Positions 8,909 through 15,891 of a stretch of DNA of 64,000 nt are shown here, one piece after another. The position numbers and the translations under genes were made by a program. Below the pieces are notes generated by a model, which saw only the letters and a program-made list of their open reading frames with translations, did no database searches and had not been told where the DNA came from. The stretch comes from an uncultured Bacteroides sp. (GTDB lineage Bacteria; Bacteroidota; Bacteroidia; Bacteroidales; Bacteroidaceae). The DNA lies in assembly GCF_963677945.1 (NCBI RefSeq), contig NZ_OY782578.1, positions 2,695,258 through 2,759,257 of the forward strand. Reading direction: 5' to 3'. Numbering within the stretch: the stretch's first letter is position 1; each line of letters opens with the position of its first letter.

Positions 8909-9634
8909 ATGAATAAAGCATTAGTAAAATGGACTTTCACAAGTCTGGTAATTGCATTCCTTTTTTCTTCATGCAATAAAAAGGTGCAGGACAATTATCA
9001 TCCCAAAAATACAGCTGAATATTTATCTAAGCAACTAGAAACTGCTTACAAAGAAAATGATTCAGTTCGTCTGAATGCATTCTTTGAAGAATGGCATAAG
9101 TCAGTAAAACCAAATACCGATGAGTTTATTCATCAAAGTAAGGTTTATACGGCTATATATGACATTTACAAAGTGTTTTGTAAATTCAAGGGAAAACCGA
9201 TGTATTTTGTTGTACAGAATCAGATTGATTATGCGGTAGCTAACTCCGAACCTGACACAATCATGAATTTTAGACCACCAATTGAAAAATATAAAGTGGT
9301 TTATCTCACAAAAGAATATAGAGAGGCATTGATCAATTTTTCTTTGGAAAAGATCTATAGAGAGAAAGGAGAACAGGTTGATGGTATGGATCTATATAAT
9401 GAATCTAGTAATAGAGCACAAAGATTAGACCCTTATATTTATATTTCCGGACCTGGGTTTGGATTTACTTGGATTCTAGAATCATCTCCAGCCCTTTCAA
9501 AAATCACTTTTAATAAAAAAATAACGCAAGCTATTGCACTTTATTATGGTAATTTTCAAGGAGGTGAAGTTACTTTTGAGAAAGTAAAAGATAAGTGGGT
9601 GATGAAAAGTAAGAAGCAAACGTATATGTCGTAA
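8909..9634 (+). CDS. Hypothetical lipoprotein
   Basis: A 241-residue protein with lipoprotein signal MNKALVKWTFTSLVIAFLFSSC (lipobox FSSC, Cys22). The mature part has helical N-terminal and beta-rich C-terminal halves. No catalytic motif is visible. It sits 27 bp after the previous lipoprotein gene and 22 bp before a small anchored protein, as part of a run of five same-strand genes (7.3-10.7 kb). Confidence 0.65.
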   Translation: MNKALVKWTFTSLVIAFLFSSCNKKVQDNYHPKNTAEYLSKQLETAYKENDSVRLNAFFEEWHKSVKPNTDEFIHQSKVYTAIYDIYKVFCKFKGKPMYFVVQNQIDYAVANSEPDTIMNFRPPIEKYKVVYLTKEYREALINFSLEKIYREKGEQVDGMDLYNESSNRAQRLDPYIYISGPGFGFTWILESSPALSKITFNKKITQAIALYYGNFQGGEVTFEKVKDKWVMKSKKQTYMS

Positions 9635-9656
9635 TTTGTAGTAAGCGTTGTGTTAC

Positions 9657-10142
9657 ATGAATAAAAAAGATAAGATACTAATGTTTAAGAGAAACTTGAA
9701 GATTGTTTTGGCAAACCTCATTCTACTGACAATCTTTGGTTTTTATTATGTAGAAAGACAGAAACAGCTGGATGTGTTAACTACTGAAAATGTAAATAGA
9801 GAGCATTTTTTTAACTTGCATAAAAGGAGAGAAATATTAATAAAATCACTAAGAAGAAATGTATTAAATGGTGATACGATAGCCTATAATCGGTTACGTG
9901 GAATTTATATGAACACACCTCACGAAGGTGAATTTCTTTTTTATTCAATTATCGTAGCAAATAAATGTCATTATCCTCTAGCTTATTATGATGTTTATCT
10001 TGAAATAAGATTTTTGGAGAAATTAATGCCTGATAAGAGCTGCAATGAAGAGACTAAGACTCTCATGCATGAATATTTAAAGGTCGCAGCAAGGCTTGGA
10101 CATTCGAAAGCAAAATATGATTTGAGACAATTGCATATATAA
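9657..10142 (+). CDS. Small membrane-anchored protein with Sel1-like tail
   Basis: A 161-residue protein with one N-terminal transmembrane segment (about 13-30, IVLANLILLTIFGFYYV) and a helical domain outside the membrane. ATG 9657 is chosen; ATG 9681, just before the hydrophobic stretch, is also possible. It shares blocks with the next gene: FYSIIVANKCHYPLAYYDVY here matches FYSLLMANKC(D)YSSAYYNVY there. Both end in an ARLGH/AALGD-type helix pair that resembles a degenerate Sel1/TPR repeat. The two are therefore paralogues. No enzymatic motif was seen. Confidence 0.55.
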   Translation: MNKKDKILMFKRNLKIVLANLILLTIFGFYYVERQKQLDVLTTENVNREHFFNLHKRREILIKSLRRNVLNGDTIAYNRLRGIYMNTPHEGEFLFYSIIVANKCHYPLAYYDVYLEIRFLEKLMPDKSCNEETKTLMHEYLKVAARLGHSKAKYDLRQLHI

Positions 10143-10156
10143 CAATTCATGATGTA

Positions 10157-10717
10157 ATGAGAAAAAATGTTTTAATTACGCTATTTTGTATCATTGCCCT
10201 AATTGGTCTGTGGGTTTACTTTTACAAGAAATATGAAGTGAATGAGCCGGATGTTTATATGAATGTATTTACATTGAATCATACAGATCTTACTATAAGA
10301 GAATTGGAAAAACTTGTGGTAGAAGATAATGATAGAAATGCATATAATCAATTGCTATATTCAGATAATACAACGAACTATATATATGATTCTGATGAGA
10401 ATAAATCGTTGTTTTATTCATTATTAATGGCAAATAAATGTGATTATTCTTCAGCTTATTATAATGTTTATAGACTATTAAATTCCTATGAATATTTTAG
10501 TAATTGTAAGGTTGTAAATAATCGTCTGGTACATGAAAAGAACCCATTTTCTTTTGATAAAATAACGAGGCGGTTTATGATTGATAATCTGAAAAAAAGT
10601 GCTGCTTTAGGTGATATGCAAGCTAATAGTTGTCTTGGCGAATTATATCTGAAAGGGAAATATCTTCCTAAAGATACTATTCTAGGTAGGATGCTGATTA
10701 AAAAATCAGGTTATTAA
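10157..10717 (+). CDS. Small membrane-anchored protein with Sel1-like repeat, paralogue of the preceding gene
   Basis: A 186-residue protein with an N-terminal anchor (about 4-22, VLITLFCIIALIGLWVYFY). The C-terminus reads SAALGDMQANSCLGELYLKG then DTILGRMLIKKSGY, which fits one Sel1-type repeat (helical, protein-protein contact). The shared block with the preceding gene is at about residues 94-113. It is the last gene of the 7.3-10.7 kb run, whose job is unknown. Spacing to its neighbour is 14 bp. Confidence 0.6.
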   Translation: MRKNVLITLFCIIALIGLWVYFYKKYEVNEPDVYMNVFTLNHTDLTIRELEKLVVEDNDRNAYNQLLYSDNTTNYIYDSDENKSLFYSLLMANKCDYSSAYYNVYRLLNSYEYFSNCKVVNNRLVHEKNPFSFDKITRRFMIDNLKKSAALGDMQANSCLGELYLKGKYLPKDTILGRMLIKKSGY

Positions 10718-10883
10718 TAAAGAATATTTAGATAAAACTGTTCCATAAATTAAACCTACCTTTCACTAAATTCCTTAATATACCCAAATCGGTTTGATGA
10801 GACGAAAAGGATAGCATTGTTTCTCTGTATTTCATGTTGAGGTATACGAAAAGCAGCAATTGTTGTTTTAGTGGCGGAATAGA

Positions 10884-10942
10884 ATAGATAACAGCTACTT
10901 GTCTCTCTTTGCATAGAATTAAGAAAGACAAGTAGCTGTTTA
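10884..10942 (-). terminator. Hairpin terminator for the minus-strand gene
   Basis: A perfect 15-bp stem, AACAGCTACTTGTCT (10890-10904) with AGACAAGTAGCTGTT (10926-10940). Read on the minus strand it is followed by a moderately T-rich stretch, so it probably ends the gene at 10976-12355. Confidence 0.65.
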
Positions 10943-10975
10943 ATAGTATACTTTGCATAAGCTTATATAATTATT

Positions 10976-12355
10976 TCAATTTATACGATTATAATTTGTT
11001 ACTAATGGAGATAAACCTTCACCGATAAATGTTCTTATAATCTTATTCGGATTTGTCAAATCAAGCAGAACACGAACAGAACAATTCTCTGGTGTATTGT
11101 TTACATCCTTGAACTTAATAATTTCTACAGTATTTTTTGAAGTAAACCACATTATAACACTGTAAGGATCTTTCATCTTAGATATTTTAGACCCTATAAA
11201 CTTGTGAGTATCCCTATCATAAATAAAGAAAGTTCTTCCCTCTGAAACAACTTTTCCTTTTGTAATATCCTTATAGTTAATTTCCAGACTGTTATCTGTT
11301 ATCTTGTTATTCCAGATTTCAAAAGTATCTTTGCCAAGTTCGCCTTTCCAACTACCACTGAATAGCTTCAAAAGTTCCCGTTGATTCATTTCTGTTAATG
11401 GCGGATCATTTTGTTCATTTCTGTCAATACGCTGAACATTAAATGTATCTACTACTTTCTTGTCTACCGTAACAATCTGCTTCAATGAATTTGGTGATAG
11501 ATATTCAAATCTCATACTAAAATTGGCACTTGAAGGATTAGTGATATTGTTTACTGGTACAGATTCTAATACATCAGGAGAGGTGAACCACCAGACATAA
11601 GCATCGGTATATCCTTTATTAAAGACTCTTGTCCAAATATATTTGTCACTATTCTTATCATAGACAATTACCGATTTGGATTTCCAAAATCGTTTTCCAT
11701 TCGACTCGTACCATGAATCGGCTTCAAAGGCATTTCCATTATCCTTGCAATCCCATGTAAAGATAGTATCTTTGCCTGTTTCACACTTCCAGACTCCTGT
11801 AATTCGTTGTTTAAATAACTCAATCTGATTCAGATTCTCCGCATTTTTCTTTTCAATAATCTTATCTACCGTTGATTCTACAGCATAGATAATTTTCCAT
11901 TTATCTCCTGCCTTTTTAAAAAGCATAAACATTGCTTCAGGATCAGATACCGTTGAATGTCCATCTTTAAAATTCATTGTACATTGAGCTTTTGCAGTAT
12001 ATAACACAGTCCATTTGTCCAAAATAGTGTACTTTTCATCAAGAAAAGTATATTTCTGATCAATCATGGTCTTAAACATAGAGTTTACACCCTTCAGCAT
12101 ATCATCATATCCAAAGATATTTCCATTAAGGATATATCTGAAATCCGGTGAATTGTCAAACACAGCGGCAGCTATGTCAAAGTTTGCTTGCTCGCATCCT
12201 GTAATCAGAGTATTAACCACATCCTTTACTTCAGTTTTAATTTTATCAAATTCTTTGCCAGAGACTGAACCATTAGTGCTTGCATAGCAAAAAGAAGTTG
12301 ATGTGATTAATGCCCAGATTAGAAATAAGTTTCGAATAATTTCTTTTGGCTTCAT
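10976..12355 (-). CDS. Secreted three-domain protein: NTF2/SnoaL-like domain plus two lipocalin-like repeats
   Basis: A 459-residue protein with signal peptide (about 1-25, ending CYA). Residues about 35-165 look like a SnoaL/NTF2-like domain: NTLITGCEQANFDIAAAVF, then a GYDDMLKGVN stretch and a closing strand DKWKIIYAVEST. Two copies of the domain found alone in the 4065-4568 protein follow, at about 178-315 (FKQRITGVWKCE to YVWWFTSPD) and about 328-455 (LLKLFSGSWKGE to IMWFTSKN). The SnoaL fold often serves as a binding or polyketide-cyclase-like pocket; no catalytic residue is obvious. It is monocistronic and ends at a hairpin. Confidence 0.65.
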   Translation of the reverse strand: MKPKEIIRNLFLIWALITSTSFCYASTNGSVSGKEFDKIKTEVKDVVNTLITGCEQANFDIAAAVFDNSPDFRYILNGNIFGYDDMLKGVNSMFKTMIDQKYTFLDEKYTILDKWTVLYTAKAQCTMNFKDGHSTVSDPEAMFMLFKKAGDKWKIIYAVESTVDKIIEKKNAENLNQIELFKQRITGVWKCETGKDTIFTWDCKDNGNAFEADSWYESNGKRFWKSKSVIVYDKNSDKYIWTRVFNKGYTDAYVWWFTSPDVLESVPVNNITNPSSANFSMRFEYLSPNSLKQIVTVDKKVVDTFNVQRIDRNEQNDPPLTEMNQRELLKLFSGSWKGELGKDTFEIWNNKITDNSLEINYKDITKGKVVSEGRTFFIYDRDTHKFIGSKISKMKDPYSVIMWFTSKNTVEIIKFKDVNNTPENCSVRVLLDLTNPNKIIRTFIGEGLSPLVTNYNRIN

Positions 12356-12553
12356 GACATAAAAGGTTAAAGTTATATATTAATTGGGACTGAGAGAATC
12401 GAACAAAATATCCCATTATATAAAACAATATATTTCAGAGGGAGTTTGTTGAAACTATATTGAATTAATTGTTTTTATACCTGTTATATCTATATTTACA
12501 TGACAGCGAATTTCGGAAGATAAAATGCTTTTTGATGGCTTTTACAAAATAAA

Positions 12554-12601
12554 AATCCCGCAATAAAAGATAGGTTGTTATGCTACTTTTATTGCAGGAT
12601 T
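12554..12601 (-). terminator. Terminator of the fucosidase-mutarotase operon
   Basis: AATCCCGCAATAAAAG (12554-12569) pairs with CTTTTATTGCAGGATT (12586-12601) with one mismatch. Read on the minus strand, a T run follows. Confidence 0.8.
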
Positions 12602-12646
12602 AATAATCAATTTATTTATAAATATTGAGAACTAAAAATTTTATTG

Positions 12647-13039
12647 CTAAGTATTATATAAATGAAACATTCTATCCATGAGTTTCCATTTCTGAGCCGA
12701 TGTAGCTCCCGGTTCTGCTTCCTGGAAAATGGACATATATTCTTCCCATTCTGCCTGTAAAGGCAAGGTTGCCAGTTTCTCCATGGCTGAAGTCCAGTCG
12801 AAGTCGAGAGGTGTTTCCACAATCATGAAAAGTCGTGTACCTAGAATGTATATTTCCATTTCTAGAATACCTACTTCTCTTATTCCATTTCTTATTTCTG
12901 GCCACGATTCTGATTCACTGTGTCTTTTTCTATATTCGGCAATCAGTTCAGGATCATCTTTCAAATCAAGTGTCTGACAATATCTCTTTACTGGCCCAAA
13001 GTATTCTTTGACCTGATAACCAGTTTCTTTTGTTTCCAT
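12647..13039 (-). CDS. L-rhamnose/L-fucose mutarotase-type protein (RhaM family)
   Basis: A 130-residue ferredoxin-like dimer protein of the RhaM/DUF718 family. Features seen are YCQTLDLKDDPELIAEYRKRH near the N-terminus, which holds the conserved substrate His at the end, then ILEMEIYILGTRLFMIVE and a W-x-x-Y-M segment. These enzymes interconvert alpha and beta anomers of L-rhamnose or L-fucose, so that released sugar matches transporter or isomerase preference. It begins 6 bp after an alpha-L-fucosidase gene, so L-fucose is the more likely substrate; the family name alone would suggest rhamnose. It is the last gene before a terminator. Length is slightly above the usual 104-115 residues. 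Confidence 0.8.
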   Translation of the reverse strand: METKETGYQVKEYFGPVKRYCQTLDLKDDPELIAEYRKRHSESESWPEIRNGIREVGILEMEIYILGTRLFMIVETPLDFDWTSAMEKLATLPLQAEWEEYMSIFQEAEPGATSAQKWKLMDRMFHLYNT

Positions 13040-13045
13040 AGTAAT

Positions 13046-14686
13046 TTATCCGTTTATTTTAATAACCAGGGCCATGTTATCTATTTTAGGTTTTGGAAGA
13101 GTAATGATAAGTCCGGTGTTGTCACGAGTGAAAGTTACTTTTCCGCTACCCAATAATTGTACCTTTTTGATCTCTATATTATAATTAGGAGAATCTGTGG
13201 CTAATGATTTAATAACTACTTTACCACTTTCCGGATATTCCATCACGATAGCATATAAAGTTCCGTTCTTCTCTGTAAAGCGGATATCTTCGGCAGTATA
13301 TTTGTTCTTACCCTCATTGAATCCTTGTGCATTCATCGGGTTCTTTTTCTCAGCATCAGGCCCTTCTCCAAATATCTTCCATGGGCGGGTATCAAAAATA
13401 GACTCTTTGTTTACATCCATCCATTTTGCAATGCCTTCGAGAACAACAACCTCTTTATCATCAATACTTCCATCACCGCGAACAGGAATATTAAGCAACA
13501 AGTTTCCGTTCTTACTCACAATATCTGCAAGCATCTGGATAACAGTCTTTGCTGATTTGTATCGGTTGTTATCATATACAGAGCGATTGTAATGCCAGTC
13601 GCCTATACATGAACATGTTTGCCATGCCTTTTCCTGCATTTTATCAGGGGCACCTCTTTCTACATCCCATACAAGGCATTCTTTTTGCTCGTCAGTGAGA
13701 ATCTTACCGAAAATAACGCCATTAAGTTTACCGTTATTTCTTTTCATATTGCTGTTATAGAAATGAGCAGCAATGTTTAATCCGGCATCACTGATAGGCC
13801 ATAATGGAAGAGCGGTGTCATCGAAATAAAGCAAGTCGGGGTTGTACTTATTAATCATATCAACGGTTCTGTCGTAAAAATTCTCGCAATATTCTTTGCT
13901 GGGAACAGATGCACCATCTGCCCATTCCCATTGAGAATGGATGGCACCTGGATTTTGGTTCTTACTACTTAGTTCATGATTCTGTGCGTACAACTCCTGT
14001 GGATCTAAACCATCCCACCATTGTCCTTTGCCATCTTCTTTTTTCAGCTTGCCGTCGTAAGGAATTCCGGCATAAGATCCAGTTTTGTCAGCTCCCTGAG
14101 ATGTTTCGTACCATGTCCATGCATGAGAGGCGTGGATGCTAACTCCGAATGGTAGACCGTTGTGTTTGGCAGCTTTAGCCCATCCTGCTAGAATATCTTT
14201 TTGAGGACCAATCTTTGTTGAGTTCCAGTTGTGATATTTACTGTCCCAAAGGTCGAAGTTATCGTGGTGGTTACCCATGGCGAAGAAGTATTGAGCTCCG
14301 GTACGTTTATAGAGTTTTACCAGCTTTTCAGGATCCCAGTTTTCAGCTTTCCATTCATGGATAACATCTTTGAAACCGGATTTGGAAGGATGGCCATATT
14401 TTTCAAGATGTGATTTATACTGACGTGAACCTTCTTCATACATTCCACGGCCATACCAATCACCATCTTCCGGTTGGCATTGAGGTCCCCAGTGTGCCCA
14501 GATACCAAACTTAGCATTACGATACCATTCGGGCACTTTGTATTGTTTCAGAGATTCCCATGTAGGCTGAAACTTTCCGGTTTGCATAGGCTCTTTTGTG
14601 TTTTGTATGTGGTGAAAATTCTCCTGAGCAAAGCCGGTTGTACCGAACATGGCAATAAATAAAGATATAAATAATGCGTTTTTCAT
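13046..14686 (-). CDS. Secreted GH29 alpha-L-fucosidase
   Basis: A 546-residue enzyme starting at ATG 14686. Longer starts use TTG and would place residues before the signal peptide MKNALFISLFIAMFG..FAQ. GH29 landmarks are WYRNAKFGIWAHWGP, GAQYFFAMGNHHDNFDLW, and NPDLLYFDDTALP, where the Asp at about residue 289 is the likely nucleophile. The C-terminal 100 residues form a small beta domain. GH29 enzymes release terminal L-fucose with retention from mucin or plant glycans; a subset accept other substrates. The mutarotase gene follows and an AraC regulator is divergent, so a fucose-inducible unit is plausible. A TACTTTTG -7 box (14708-14715, minus) precedes it. Confidence 0.88.
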   Translation of the reverse strand: MKNALFISLFIAMFGTTGFAQENFHHIQNTKEPMQTGKFQPTWESLKQYKVPEWYRNAKFGIWAHWGPQCQPEDGDWYGRGMYEEGSRQYKSHLEKYGHPSKSGFKDVIHEWKAENWDPEKLVKLYKRTGAQYFFAMGNHHDNFDLWDSKYHNWNSTKIGPQKDILAGWAKAAKHNGLPFGVSIHASHAWTWYETSQGADKTGSYAGIPYDGKLKKEDGKGQWWDGLDPQELYAQNHELSSKNQNPGAIHSQWEWADGASVPSKEYCENFYDRTVDMINKYNPDLLYFDDTALPLWPISDAGLNIAAHFYNSNMKRNNGKLNGVIFGKILTDEQKECLVWDVERGAPDKMQEKAWQTCSCIGDWHYNRSVYDNNRYKSAKTVIQMLADIVSKNGNLLLNIPVRGDGSIDDKEVVVLEGIAKWMDVNKESIFDTRPWKIFGEGPDAEKKNPMNAQGFNEGKNKYTAEDIRFTEKNGTLYAIVMEYPESGKVVIKSLATDSPNYNIEIKKVQLLGSGKVTFTRDNTGLIITLPKPKIDNMALVIKING

Positions 14687-14707
14687 AAATGTGTGTTTTT
14701 GTTTTTT

Positions 14708-14715
14708 CAAAAGTA
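14708..14715 (-). promoter_or_regulatory. -7 box (TACTTTTG) of the fucosidase operon
   Basis: Fits TAnnTTTG on the minus strand and would give a very short leader (about 15 nt) before the ATG at 14686. No -33 TTTG is apparent. Confidence 0.35.
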
Positions 14716-14929
14716 GTTATTAAAGGATTATTAATGTTATACTATCTCGATATATTATAATACAAATTCGATATTTGTATTCTTGCATATACTGATTATC
14801 TATAAGTTACCGATATATGAAATTTCCTATTAATAACATTATTTCGATAAATAATAATATAATTTCTGCTTATTTGTGACTTAATAAGAAATAAAGATAT
14901 ATATTCGCCTTTATGAAAATGAAAAATGC

Positions 14930-15793
14930 ATGGTAAGAGAAAAAAAAGATAATCTGAATTTTACATTGTTGAACATTGGGCATGCAATTCATAATGCCGA
15001 CTGGAACTGGGCAAATGTGAACAGTCCGTTTTCAAGATTATATTGGGTGGATGGAGGAAATGCAAAAATTGTGCTACCTGATGGTACATATAATCTTACA
15101 CCGGGGCATTTATACCTTATTCCGTCTTTTACCTTGCATAGCTACGAGTGTGACGGGCATTTTTCACTATATTATATTCATATTTATGAGGAACAAACTG
15201 ATAACCTGAGTATTATTGAGAAAATGAATCCGTCTGTTGAGGTTGAAGCTACCGAAATGGATACTTTGCTAGTAAAGCGTTTATTCGAGATTAATCCGAA
15301 CAGGGAGTTGAAACTTTATGATCCGTCATCTTACGATAATTCTCAGACTTTGGTAAAGAATATCTCAGAAAATGCGCAATTACCTTATTACTTTCTGATT
15401 GAAACGAAAGGAATTTTACAGCAACTCTTTTCCAGATTTCTGAAAGATGCAGAACAAAAGATTGAAGTTACTGATAACAGAGTATTAAAGGCTTTACGCT
15501 ATATCCGTAAGAACATAGATAAGCCTATCAGTATTAGTAAGCTTTCTGAGCTGTGTTTTCTTACAGACGACCATTTTATCAGGCTTTTCAAAAATGAAAT
15601 GAAATGTACGCCTACACAATATATTAATCAGAAAAAGATTGAGAAAGCTCAGGTAATGCTTATTATTGACGATATACCAATAAAAGAAATTGCATATAAT
15701 CTAGCTTTCGATAATATATCTTATTTCAATAAGCTGTTTAAAAAGCTAACAGGATTAACTCCCGGAGAGTATAAGAAACGACTTCACATGTAA
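14930..15793 (+). CDS. AraC-family transcriptional regulator
   Basis: A 287-residue regulator with an N-terminal cupin-like ligand domain (about 10-165; PDGTYNLTPGHLYLIPSFTLH is the typical strand pair) and a C-terminal AraC double helix-turn-helix (about 185-285). The latter contains ISISKLSELCFLTDDHFIRLFK and the signature IKEIAYNLAFDNISYFNKLFKKLTGLTPGEYKK. Such proteins usually activate neighbouring sugar genes when the sugar binds. It is divergent from the fucosidase operon (243 bp between starts) and 98 bp upstream of the esterase gene, so either may be its target. The ligand is unknown. Confidence 0.88.
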   Translation: MVREKKDNLNFTLLNIGHAIHNADWNWANVNSPFSRLYWVDGGNAKIVLPDGTYNLTPGHLYLIPSFTLHSYECDGHFSLYYIHIYEEQTDNLSIIEKMNPSVEVEATEMDTLLVKRLFEINPNRELKLYDPSSYDNSQTLVKNISENAQLPYYFLIETKGILQQLFSRFLKDAEQKIEVTDNRVLKALRYIRKNIDKPISISKLSELCFLTDDHFIRLFKNEMKCTPTQYINQKKIEKAQVMLIIDDIPIKEIAYNLAFDNISYFNKLFKKLTGLTPGEYKKRLHM

Positions 15794-15814
15794 TAATCAT
15801 AAAAAAGAAAATCT

Positions 15815-15822
15815 TATTTTTG
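15815..15822 (+). promoter_or_regulatory. -7 box (TATTTTTG) before the esterase gene
   Basis: Fits TAnnTTTG. It lies 70 bp upstream of the chosen ATG (15892) and 22 bp after the AraC gene stop. Confidence 0.4.
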
Positions 15823-15891
15823 CAGAATAATGAGCATTCTTGCTCTGTTAATACTATCGGAAAAATATATTCTCAAAAATTTGATTTAAAA

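Noticed and set aside
10728-10958. Minus-strand open frame of 76 codons between the Sel1-like gene and the three-domain gene
   Set aside because: It crosses the strong 15-bp hairpin that ends the minus-strand gene, has no signal or motif, and its residues look random.
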